Positions 1-7,151 of a DNA stretch of 64,000 bases are shown here, piece after piece. Source of the stretch: Streptomyces graminofaciens (GTDB taxonomy: Bacteria; Actinomycetota; Actinomycetes; Streptomycetales; Streptomycetaceae); assembly GCF_030294945.1 (NCBI RefSeq), contig NZ_AP018448.1:7222001-7286000 (forward strand), given 5' to 3'. The notes under the pieces were generated by a model. The model saw nothing but the letters and a program-made list of their open reading frames with translations. It searched no databases and was not told the origin of the DNA. Made by a program: the position numbers and the translations under genes. The stretch's first letter is position 1. Every line of letters starts with the position of its first letter.

Positions 1-86
1 TCGTCCGGACGCTGGAGGGAGCCTTGCGACTGCGGAGCCCGGTGCCGGGTGCCGGTTAACCTGTGGCCGGAAGGGAAGTGCGCGCG

Positions 87-809
87 ATGGAGACACGGCC
101 GGCCGGTGGCGGTCAGCGGGACGGGCAGGGCTCGCGGCGGCGGCGGGAGATCGTGGCCGCGGTCCAGCGGCTGCTCGGCGAATGGGGCAGCTCCGACCGG
201 CTGACCATGCGCGCGGTCGCCATGGAGGTGGGTATCTCCGCCCCGAGCATCTACCTCCACTTCACCGACAAGACCGAACTGGTGTGGGCGGCGCTGGAGG
301 ACCGCTACGGCGACCTGGCCGCCCGGATGGCCGCCGCCGCCCGGGACGGTGACGAGGCGGACCCGCGGGCCCGGGTCCGGGCCCAGGCATACGCGTACTG
401 CCGTTTCGGCATGAGCAGTCCCGGCCACTACCGGCTCATGTTCGAGGTGCACCAGCCGACGGCGGAGCCGAGCAGAATCAGCGGCCACCCCGCCCGTCAC
501 ATCTCCGCCAGCCTCCGCGCCGGCCTGCACAGCTGCGAGGAGAACGGGTTCGGCCTGTCCCTGCCGGTGGATCAGGCCACGCATACCCTGTGGGCCGGAC
601 TGCACGGCATGGTCTCGCTGCACCACAACCTCTACCGGGACGAGTCCTCGGAGGAGCTGATCCTGCAACTCGCCGACGGACTGGTCGACTCGCTCGTCGC
701 CGGTGCCCCCGGCGCCCCCTTCATTGCCGCGAGCGGATCCGAGACCGAGGCGTCACGCAGGATCAGGGAGATCAGGGGTACCCCGGAACCGGACGGCCCG
801 CGGCCGTAG
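87..809 (+). CDS. TetR/AcrR family transcriptional regulator
   Basis: 240-aa DNA-binding repressor-type protein. The N-terminal helix-turn-helix lies at about residues 40-62 (LTMRAVAMEVGISAPSIYLH), followed by the typical FTDK turn. The C-terminal half is an all-helical ligand-binding domain containing LWAGLHGMVSLH, as in the WHG-type TetR C-domain. ATG 87 is preferred over GTG 63 because a GGAAGGGAAG ribosome site lies 8 bases before it. It is followed by a 220-bp gap and then by the co-directional ferredoxin/P450 operon, so it is the obvious candidate regulator of that operon. The ligand is unknown. The family call is secure and the target is inferred. Confidence 0.9.
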   Translation: METRPAGGGQRDGQGSRRRREIVAAVQRLLGEWGSSDRLTMRAVAMEVGISAPSIYLHFTDKTELVWAALEDRYGDLAARMAAAARDGDEADPRARVRAQAYAYCRFGMSSPGHYRLMFEVHQPTAEPSRISGHPARHISASLRAGLHSCEENGFGLSLPVDQATHTLWAGLHGMVSLHHNLYRDESSEELILQLADGLVDSLVAGAPGAPFIAASGSETEASRRIREIRGTPEPDGPRP

Positions 810-942
810 CGGGAGCCGCCGCCCCTCAGTGGGGGAGCGACGGCCCGGCCGGGCATGTCGCGCGCACCCCCTTCACGCCTCTGACCAACCCTTCCGAAGT
901 GATGGTTGTCGCCCCGCACGCGCAGGGGTACAGTCGCCACTG

Positions 943-965
943 AACTAAGTTAGGTTCCTAGGGCA
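943..965. promoter_or_regulatory. possible operator/promoter region before first ferredoxin operon
   Basis: An AT-richer stretch in the 220-bp gap between the TetR gene and the ferredoxin gene. It contains the small perfect palindrome AACTAAGTT (943-951) followed by AGGTTCCTAG. It is the only palindromic, A/T-rich stretch noticed in this gap, so it is a plausible TetR operator or promoter. It is weak as a stand-alone signal. Confidence 0.3.
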
Positions 966-1030
966 ACTATATGGCGCCCGGCGCACGTCGCCACCCTTCC
1001 TGCGGGCTTGACGGAAGTGGATCCCCCCCC

Positions 1031-1225
1031 ATGGACATCTCCATCGACTTCGACAAGTGCTGCGGTGCCGGCCAGTGCGTGCTGGCGGCGCCGGAGGTCT
1101 TCGGCCAGCGGGACGAGGACGGCATCGTGGTCCTGCTCGACGACAACCCGCCGGCCGAAGGAGCCGACAACGTGGTCCAGGCCGCAGCGGTCTGCCCGGC
1201 CGCCGCGATCCAGGTGCGGCTGTGA
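1031..1225 (+). CDS. [3Fe-4S]-type ferredoxin
   Basis: 64-aa soluble electron carrier. Cysteines are arranged as C-C-G-A-G-Q-C near residues 10-15 and C-P-A-A-A near the end. This is the small actinobacterial 3Fe-4S ferredoxin pattern that serves cytochromes P450, in which one ligand of a 4Fe cluster is replaced. ATG 1031 has GGAAG about 14 bases upstream, a rather long spacing. Its stop overlaps the GTG of the next gene, so the two are translationally coupled. It probably feeds the P450 at 2720. No reductase gene is present in this operon. It is closely similar to the second ferredoxin at 5681. Confidence 0.9.
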   Translation: MDISIDFDKCCGAGQCVLAAPEVFGQRDEDGIVVLLDDNPPAEGADNVVQAAAVCPAAAIQVRL

Positions 1226-1464
1226 GTACCGCGGCCGCCGCCGTGGCACGCGGCCTGGGCTGCGAGGCGACTCTCGTCACCGACACCCCTCAGCCCATGG
1301 GCGACGCCCTCGGCGACGAACCGGGCGCCACGCCGCGCACCGTCCATGACGGGCACGGCGTGCGGATCGAGACCGGGCTCCTTGTCGACATGGTCCGGGC
1401 CCTGCGCGGCTACCGGGCACGGGTCGCCGTGGCGGCCCCCCTTCTCATCGGGAGTACGGCATGA
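1222..1464 (+). CDS. small protein of unknown function in P450 operon
   Basis: 80-aa reading frame starting at GTG 1222, which overlaps the ferredoxin stop. It ends in the ATG of the next gene (ATGA overlap at 1461). The double overlap argues that it is a real operon member. The sequence is Ala/Val/Gly-rich, with a C-terminal hydrophobic stretch (RVAVAAPLLIGS) too short to be a clear membrane helix. No cysteine pair, nucleotide-binding motif or signal peptide is seen. I do not recognise the family. It could be an adaptor, or a remnant of a larger protein. Confidence 0.55.
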   Translation: MSTAAAAVARGLGCEATLVTDTPQPMGDALGDEPGATPRTVHDGHGVRIETGLLVDMVRALRGYRARVAVAAPLLIGSTA

Positions 1465-2723
1465 GCGACACCCTCCGGGCCGGCGTGATCGGCCTGGGCA
1501 TGATCGGCGGCGGCGTGGCCGTCAGCCTGACCCGCAGCGGACGCGTCCCCGCGGTCTACGACATCCGCCCCGACGCCGCCGCGGACCTGGCCGGCGTACC
1601 CGACCCGCTCGGCTCGCCCGCCGAAGTGGCCAAGACCTCCGACGTCGTGATGGTCGCGGTGGTCGACGCCGCCCAGGCACGCGAGGTCATCGCCGGCGAG
1701 AACGGCCTGCTGTCGGCCGCCCGTCCCGGCCTGGTGATCGTCCTGCTCGCCACCGTCGCCCTGCCGGTCGTCCACGAACTGGCCGGCCTGTGCGCCGAGC
1801 ACGGCGTGGGCTTCCTCGACTGCGGGGTGACCCCGGGCGACAAGGCTGCCGAGAACGGCATGGTCGCCATCCTCGGAGGCGAGCAGAAGACCGTCGACGA
1901 GGCCCTGCCCGTCCTGGAGGACTGGGCGAAGAAGGTCGTGCACTGCGGCCCGCCGGGCGCCGGCATGGCCACCAAGATCGCCCGCAACGTCGTCACCTAC
2001 GGCAGTTGGCGCACGGTCACCGAAGCTGCCGCGCTGGCCCGCGCCGCAGGCGTGGACCCCTCCCGGCTTGCCGAGATCATCGACTCGGCCGACCCCGAAG
2101 GCCGCACCCTGCTGCAACTGCTGCGCATGCGGGACGCCGTCGGCGTCCTGCCCGAGGCCGCCGGCCACCAGATCGAGCCGCTGATGACCAAGGACCTTGA
2201 CGCCGCCCGGGACCTCGCCGCCGACCTCGGCGTCCAGGCCCCCCTCGTCGACGTGGTACGCGCACAGGCCCGTCACACCCTCCAACTGGACGCCGAACCG
2301 GCACCGCCACCCGAACCGGCACCGGCGAAGGACGACGTCCACGCCTACGGCCTGCACATGATGGACCAGGCTTACGGCCCCGGCTTCAGCACCGCGGTCC
2401 AGGACAGCACCGACCCCTTCAGCACCGAGACCGTCAGCTACCTCTTCGCCCAGGTCTGGGGCCGCGAGGGCCTGTCCGTCCGCGACCGCCGGCTGCTCAC
2501 CCTCGGCGTCGCCGCCACCGTCGGCCGCCCCGAACTCGTCCAGATCATCGCCAACGGCGCGCTGGTCAACAACGAACTGAGCGCCGACCAGCTCCGTGAG
2601 GCCGTCCTGCACCTGGCCGTCTACACCGGCTGGTGCAAGGCCACCGCCACCCACACCGGCGTCACCGCCGCGATCGACGCGCACACCACTGCCCAGTCCC
2701 CCACCGCGCAGGAGCAGAAATGA
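1461..2723 (+). CDS. 3-hydroxyisobutyrate-dehydrogenase-like protein fused to carboxymuconolactone-decarboxylase domain
   Basis: 420-aa two-domain protein. Residues 1-278 are a 6-phosphogluconate/beta-hydroxyacid dehydrogenase: the NAD(P)-binding GLGMIG is at 11-16, and the catalytic-type motif GAGMATKIARN carries Lys172 and Asn176. A proline/alanine linker at about 279-291 joins it to residues 292-410. These resemble the carboxymuconolactone decarboxylase/AhpD fold (GREGLSVRDRRLLTLG, ELVQIIANGALVN, AVLHLAVYTGWCKA). Only one cysteine (C392) is present there, so the AhpD CxxC redox pair is missing. Start and stop overlap both neighbours. It probably oxidises a beta-hydroxy acid intermediate, and the CMD part may act on a lactone or be structural. 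The substrate is unknown. Confidence 0.85.
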   Translation: MSDTLRAGVIGLGMIGGGVAVSLTRSGRVPAVYDIRPDAAADLAGVPDPLGSPAEVAKTSDVVMVAVVDAAQAREVIAGENGLLSAARPGLVIVLLATVALPVVHELAGLCAEHGVGFLDCGVTPGDKAAENGMVAILGGEQKTVDEALPVLEDWAKKVVHCGPPGAGMATKIARNVVTYGSWRTVTEAAALARAAGVDPSRLAEIIDSADPEGRTLLQLLRMRDAVGVLPEAAGHQIEPLMTKDLDAARDLAADLGVQAPLVDVVRAQARHTLQLDAEPAPPPEPAPAKDDVHAYGLHMMDQAYGPGFSTAVQDSTDPFSTETVSYLFAQVWGREGLSVRDRRLLTLGVAATVGRPELVQIIANGALVNNELSADQLREAVLHLAVYTGWCKATATHTGVTAAIDAHTTAQSPTAQEQK

Positions 2724-3934
2724 CCGAGCCCCTCATCAACCAGCCCGTCACCCGCGACGCCGACGCCCCCTTCGATCCGCCGGCCGAGTACACCCGGCTG
2801 CGCGAGGAGCAGCCCATCGTCAAGATCCGCTTCCCCAACGGCTCCAGCGGCTGGCTCGTCACCCGCTTCGAGGAAGGCAGCCAGGTCTTCACCGACCCGC
2901 GCCTCAGCGCCCGGCGACCGCGCCACGACACTCCCGACGGCGACTTCTCCGAGGCCGGCGAGGACGCTCCCTTCGACGCCGGCTTCGTGATGATGGACGA
3001 GCCCGAGCACGGTGCCTACCGCCGCCTACTCACCGGCCGTTTCACCCCCAAGGCCGTGCAGAACAAGCTCCAGCCCTACCTCGACAAAATCGTCGACGAG
3101 CACCTGGACGCCATCGCCGCCGGCCCCGAGACCTTCGACTTCGTCCAGGCCATGGCCCTGCCCATCCCCTGCCTGGTGATCTGTGAGCTGCTCGGCGTCC
3201 CCTACAAGGACCGCGACGGCTTCCACGAGGCCACCGCCGATCTCATGGACATGGCCAAGAGCCGTGAGGAACGCGACAAGGGCGCCCACTGGCTCATTGA
3301 CCACATCACCAACCTCGTTGCCGACAAGCGCCGCACCGGCGCCACCGACGGCATCCTCGCCGAACTCGTTCACAAGACCGACGGTGAGGACTCGATCCTG
3401 ACCGAGAAGCAGCTCATCGGCCTCGGCGTGCTGCTGTTGTTCGCCGGACACGACACCACGGCTGCCATGATGGGCCTGTCCACCCTCACCCTGCTCACCC
3501 ACCAGGAGCAGCGCGAGCGGATGCTGGCCCACCCCGAGAAGATCGGTACGACGGTTGAGGAGCTGATGCGCTACCTCACCATCGTCCAGTTCGGCCTGGG
3601 CCGCGTCGCCAAGGAGGATCTCGAACTCGCCGGCGGCCACATCAAGAAGGGCGACCTCGTCGTCGTAGCGCTGAACGCCGCCAACCGCGACCCCCGCGCC
3701 TTCCAAGACCCCGACACCCTCGACATCGACCGCAAGATGGTCCGCCACATGGGCTTCGGCTACGGCATCCACGCCTGCCTCGGCCAGAATGTCGCCCGCG
3801 CCGAACTCAGGACCGTCCTGCCCAAGCTCTTCAAGCGATTCCCCGACCTCCGGCTCGCCACCCCGCTGGAGGAAGTCCCCATGGACTTCACCGGCACCAA
3901 CTACGGCGTCCGCAAGCTCATGGTCACCCGCTGA
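2720..3934 (+). CDS. cytochrome P450
   Basis: 404-aa soluble bacterial class I P450 monooxygenase. The I-helix oxygen-binding motif AGHDTT is at residues 242-247, the K-helix ExxR (EELMR) at 281-284, and the heme-binding loop FGYGIHACLG has the thiolate Cys353. ATG 2720 overlaps the stop of the dehydrogenase gene, so all four genes from 1031 form one operon. Electrons would come from the ferredoxin at 1031. No dedicated reductase is encoded here, and the reductase at 5875 is the nearest candidate. The substrate cannot be read from sequence. Confidence 0.95.
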   Translation: MTEPLINQPVTRDADAPFDPPAEYTRLREEQPIVKIRFPNGSSGWLVTRFEEGSQVFTDPRLSARRPRHDTPDGDFSEAGEDAPFDAGFVMMDEPEHGAYRRLLTGRFTPKAVQNKLQPYLDKIVDEHLDAIAAGPETFDFVQAMALPIPCLVICELLGVPYKDRDGFHEATADLMDMAKSREERDKGAHWLIDHITNLVADKRRTGATDGILAELVHKTDGEDSILTEKQLIGLGVLLLFAGHDTTAAMMGLSTLTLLTHQEQRERMLAHPEKIGTTVEELMRYLTIVQFGLGRVAKEDLELAGGHIKKGDLVVVALNAANRDPRAFQDPDTLDIDRKMVRHMGFGYGIHACLGQNVARAELRTVLPKLFKRFPDLRLATPLEEVPMDFTGTNYGVRKLMVTR

Positions 3935-4445
3935 CCGCCTCGCACAGTACGCCGGGCGGGAGAGCCACTTCCGTCCGGCGTCACCACCGGCCAGGATGAG
4001 CGAACCCGCGAACGTACGCCTGGGCCGGGATGTGCCGGCTCACGGGCATCACGATCTCATCACCCTGGCCAAGCCTCGATTCCGAGTGCTTTGGACCTGG
4101 ACGGAGCCTTGGTCCGACGGATCGCTCGCTGTCCTCGGCGTCGTCCTGGACGCCGAACAGCCCGGCGGGGTGCTGCACACCGCCCCCTGGAAGTCCTGGC
4201 CTCGGGCTCGCACCGGGACATCGACGTCCTCCTGAGTACGGCCGGTGACGAGATGGGCTGGTGGGTGAAAGGGCGCCATTGCAGGAGCGTACGGAGGAGG
4301 GTTCAGCGGCGGCGGCCGAACAACTCGGGCCGGAGAGGGGTCGGAGAGGCTCCAGCGATGCGGGCCTGCTCGGGGTGGACACCGCCGAGGCGGGAAGGCA
4401 GGCCGACTTCAGGGAGGGGGTCGAGAGGAGGTGTCGGTCATCCGG
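3935..4445. other. intergenic, no recognisable gene
   Basis: 511 bp between the first P450 and the convergent nuclease chimera. Both strands have open frames, but none shows a recognisable motif, a convincing ribosome site or a known domain. I see no terminator-like perfect hairpin. It may be eroded coding DNA. Confidence 0.5.
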
Positions 4446-5363
4446 TCAGGCCGCAGTGGCGGGGCGTGGAGTGCCGTGGAAGACCTGGCTCGTGTGCCAG
4501 GCGCGGTGGTCGGCTGCGACAGGGGGTGTGCCTGGCTGCGGGCCGATGAGGGGACGGCCCGCGAGTGCGACGACGTGCTCGCGGGCGGCGGGGCTGTGGC
4601 CGACGAAGTGTTGGGAGACGAGTATGCGGTGGCCGTCGTCGACTCCGAGGACGCCCTTGTCGAAGAGCTTGTGGTGCAGCGAGCAGAGGCACAGTCCGTT
4701 GTCGACCTTGTCCGGTCCGCCGAAGGCCCACCACCGTACGTGCACGGCTTCCAGCCCGACCGGGACCGTGCCGATCCTGCCGTTGTAGCCGCAGAAGGCG
4801 CACCGGTACTCGTAGGCGGTGAGCACAAGTTCGCGCATGCGCCGGTCCCGCTGTCTGCGCGCGGGCACGAGGTGCGCGGTCTCCGACGGCTCCAGTTCCA
4901 GGCCGACGGCTTCGCACAACTCGCTGTGGAGCGAGGGCGGGAAGTGCAGGTCGAGCAGCAACCGCGCCATCCGCCCCAGCAGTTCGGGCTCGCGGCGCAG
5001 GGCGGTTTGGAGTTCCGGTGCGAGTCGGCCGGTGGCGCCCGTCTCCCGGAGAACCCGTACCCCGGTCCCGGGGCTGCCGTGCCCGTGGTCGGTGCGCACT
5101 TCCCACACGCCGTCGCTGACGAGGTGGTGGAAGGGGTAGGCGGGCGTTGTCCTGTTGGGCGGGCCGTACTCGGTCAGCAGGCTCTGCAGGTCCTTCTCCA
5201 CCGCGCTGTAGCGGAGTTCGCTGTCGGCGTCCTGCTGGAACCGGCCGAGGGCGTGCAGGAGCAGCAGTGGCTCGATACGGGCCCCCGTCACGCCGTACAG
5301 GGCGAATTCCGCTTGCGCGGCCTGCAGAATGCGCGCCTTCGCTTCCTCAGCTGATCTCCTCAC
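4446..5363 (-). CDS. chimeric protein: TetR N-terminus joined to phosphorothioate-dependent McrA-like HNH endonuclease
   Basis: 305 aa. Residues 1-31 (GTG start at 5363) are almost identical to the first 30 residues of the TetR protein encoded at 12193-12753. From residue 32 (PLLLLHALGRF) the sequence is that of the ScoMcrA/SprMcrA type restriction enzyme, which cuts phosphorothioated DNA. It has a sulfur-binding-like domain (about 32-150, including YPFHHL) and an HNH domain with C188/C191, His208, Asn222 and H230/H231. The natural N-terminus of the nuclease is therefore replaced, in frame, by the start and promoter of a repressor gene. All HNH residues are present, but the sulfur-binding domain may lack its first strand. 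No dnd/ssp modification genes are in the window. It could be active, or a recombination relic. Confidence 0.8.
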   Translation of the reverse strand: MRRSAEEAKARILQAAQAEFALYGVTGARIEPLLLLHALGRFQQDADSELRYSAVEKDLQSLLTEYGPPNRTTPAYPFHHLVSDGVWEVRTDHGHGSPGTGVRVLRETGATGRLAPELQTALRREPELLGRMARLLLDLHFPPSLHSELCEAVGLELEPSETAHLVPARRQRDRRMRELVLTAYEYRCAFCGYNGRIGTVPVGLEAVHVRWWAFGGPDKVDNGLCLCSLHHKLFDKGVLGVDDGHRILVSQHFVGHSPAAREHVVALAGRPLIGPQPGTPPVAADHRAWHTSQVFHGTPRPATAA

Positions 5364-5453
5364 ACCCCAGGTGCAGACGAACTATTTTGTTTGTATGCTG
5401 TCGAGTGATCCAGCATGCGCGGAGCCCACGCAGAGGGACGAGGCAGGCAGATG
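5272..5453. repeat. duplicated divergent-promoter block, copy 1
   Basis: About 180 bp, roughly 90% identical by eye to 12662-12840. It contains the first ~30 codons of a TetR gene (minus strand), the intergenic promoter/operator, and the ribosome site and ATG of a plus-strand gene (GAGGGACGAGGCAGG before the start). The copies differ by scattered substitutions and a few 1-3 nt indels. Here the block drives the nuclease chimera leftwards and the SDR remnant plus ferredoxin-reductase-P450 operon rightwards. Confidence 0.85.
5374..5397. promoter_or_regulatory. TetR operator (imperfect palindrome), copy 1
   Basis: CAGACGAAC and GTTTGTATG half-sites, 7 of 9 positions complementary, separated by 6 bases. 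The same 24-bp element lies at 12766-12789 between the TetR gene and the SDR gene. Conservation of both arms while flanking bases vary suggests the TetR protein of 12193-12753 still binds here. TATGCT at 5395 could be part of a -10 element for the rightward operon. Confidence 0.6.
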
Positions 5454-5651
5454 AACCGGAAGCGGACAACGACTCCTTCGGGGCACGACACCTTCCCGAT
5501 CCCCCCTCGGCCACCCGGAAACCCCGACGAGCAGGCCGACGTCCTGCTCTTCCTCGGCAGCCCGGCGGTCTCCCGCATCACCGGTGCCGTGCTGCTGACA
5601 GACGGCGGCACCAGCGGCGGCATCGCCACCGGCCTGCTGACCGTCGCCTGA
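5451..5651 (+). pseudogene. remnant of short-chain dehydrogenase (C-terminus only)
   Basis: 66 codons. After a borrowed start region (ATG 5451, from the duplicated promoter block) the frame reads PDEQADVLLFLGSP, then ITGAVLLTDGGT. This is the C-terminal end of a classical SDR (FabG-like), with its dinucleotide-binding and Ser/Tyr/Lys parts missing. It lies 30 bp before the second ferredoxin and in the same direction. The ancestral operon was therefore probably TetR-SDR-ferredoxin-reductase-P450. A short peptide may still be translated, keeping the downstream genes in a translated operon. Confidence 0.8.
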
Positions 5652-5680
5652 CCTACCCACACGAGAACCGGAGAACCAGG

Positions 5681-5878
5681 ATGAAAATAGAAGTCGACGT
5701 CCCGAAGTGCGTGGCCTCGGGGCAGTGCGTCCTGATCGCCCCCGACGTCTTCGACCAGCGCGACGACGACGGCATGGTCGTCCTGCTCGACGAGTCGCCC
5801 GCCCCCGAACTCCACGACGACGTACGTGAGTCGGCCACGGTCTGCCCCGCGGCGGCCATCCGCGTACAGGAATCGTGA
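5681..5878 (+). CDS. [3Fe-4S]-type ferredoxin
   Basis: 65-aa ferredoxin with CVASGQC near residues 10-16 and CPAAA near the end. It is the same family as the protein at 1031, with which it shares QCVL, APxVF and a DGxVVLLD block. ATG 5681 follows a GGAGAACCAGG ribosome site. Its stop overlaps the GTG of the reductase gene (GTGA at 5875). It carries electrons between the reductase at 5875 and the P450 at 7152, in the cytoplasm. Confidence 0.93.
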   Translation: MKIEVDVPKCVASGQCVLIAPDVFDQRDDDGMVVLLDESPAPELHDDVRESATVCPAAAIRVQES

Positions 5879-7107
5879 GCGCCATGGACCGGGTGGTCAT
5901 CGTCGGAGCCTCCGCCGGCGGCCTCGCCGCCGCAGAGTCGCTGCGCCGGAAGGGCTACCACGGCACGATCACCCTCGTCGGCGACGAGACACACCTGCCG
6001 TACGACCGTCCGCCGCTGTCCAAACAGATCCTTGGCGGCGAGTGGGACGTGGACCGGCTCCCTCTCCGCGACCGCGGCGACATCGAGGCGCTCGGACTGG
6101 ACCTGCGGCTGGGCTGGACAGCCACCGGCGTGAACGTCCAGGAGCGGAGCGTCACGCTGGCAGGCGGTGACATCGTCGGCTACGACGCCCTGGTCGTGGC
6201 GACCGGTGTACGGCCCCGTCGGCTGCCGGGCGGGGACGGCGTGCGCGGAGTCCATGTCATCCGCACCCTGGACGACGCGGTGGCGCTGAGGCGACAACTC
6301 CTCATCGCACGGCGGCTCGTGGTGGTGGGGGCCGGCTTCATCGGCTCGGAGGCCGCCTCGGTGGCCCGTGGACTCGGCCTCTCCGTGACCATGCTCGAAC
6401 CCGCCCCGGTACCGCTGGCCCACGCCGTCGGCGAGGACGTCGGCCGCGCCCTGACCCAGGCACATCGCGAGCACGGCGTCGACCTGCGCACCGGGGTCAT
6501 GGTGCGGAAGGTCCTCAGCCGCGACGGCGAGGTGACCGGAGTGGCCCTGGCGGACGGAACCGTCGTACCGGCGGATGTCGTCGTGGTCGGCATCGGCTCG
6601 CATCCCAACACCGAGTGGCTGGAGGGCAGCGGGCTCCCCCTGGACAACGGCCTGGTCTGCGACGAGTTCAGCGAGGCCGCACCGGGTGTGTACGGGGTGG
6701 GCGATGTGGCTCGCTGGTACAACCCGCTGTTCGGCACGCACATGCGCGTCGAGCACCGCACCAACGCGGCCGAGCAGGGCACGGCAGTCGCCCGCAACCT
6801 CCTGTGCGAAGGCTCGCGGGAGCGCCGCCCGTTCGCACCGGTGCCGTACTTCTGGTCCGATCAGTACGACATGAGGATCCAGGCGTACGGCCATCTCCGC
6901 GGCCATGACGAAGCAGTCGTGGTCGAGGGGGACTTGGTGACCCGGCGCTTCATTGCCGCCTACCGCCGGGCCGAGCACCTGGTCGGCGTCCTGGCCGTCG
7001 GCATGCCACCGCGCGCCGTCCGTTCCTGGCGTGCGGCCATCGCCGCGCGCCAGGAGTGGACCGTCGTCCCGGCCCGTTCGCCGTCCGAAACCGCACCAAC
7101 AGCGTGA
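5875..7107 (+). CDS. NAD(P)H-dependent ferredoxin reductase (FAD)
   Basis: 410-aa FAD-dependent pyridine nucleotide-disulfide-type oxidoreductase of the putidaredoxin reductase class. The FAD-binding start VVIVGASAGGLAAAE is at residues 7-21, ATGVRPR at about 109-115, the second Rossmann motif VVVGAGFIGSEAA at about 149-161, and a GVGDVARW FAD motif near residue 275. It also has a C-terminal reductase domain. GTG 5875 overlaps the ferredoxin stop, and ATG 5884 is an alternative. It should transfer electrons from NAD(P)H to the adjacent ferredoxin and hence to the P450. It may also serve the reductase-less P450 set at 1031-3934. Confidence 0.93.
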   Translation: MSAMDRVVIVGASAGGLAAAESLRRKGYHGTITLVGDETHLPYDRPPLSKQILGGEWDVDRLPLRDRGDIEALGLDLRLGWTATGVNVQERSVTLAGGDIVGYDALVVATGVRPRRLPGGDGVRGVHVIRTLDDAVALRRQLLIARRLVVVGAGFIGSEAASVARGLGLSVTMLEPAPVPLAHAVGEDVGRALTQAHREHGVDLRTGVMVRKVLSRDGEVTGVALADGTVVPADVVVVGIGSHPNTEWLEGSGLPLDNGLVCDEFSEAAPGVYGVGDVARWYNPLFGTHMRVEHRTNAAEQGTAVARNLLCEGSRERRPFAPVPYFWSDQYDMRIQAYGHLRGHDEAVVVEGDLVTRRFIAAYRRAEHLVGVLAVGMPPRAVRSWRAAIAARQEWTVVPARSPSETAPTA

Positions 7108-7151
7108 CCCCCACCCCCGCGATGTCAAGGCAACAACGACAGGAGTCCCCC

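Noticed and set aside
1..62. End of an upstream gene at the window start
   Set aside because: Too short to assign; no motif visible.
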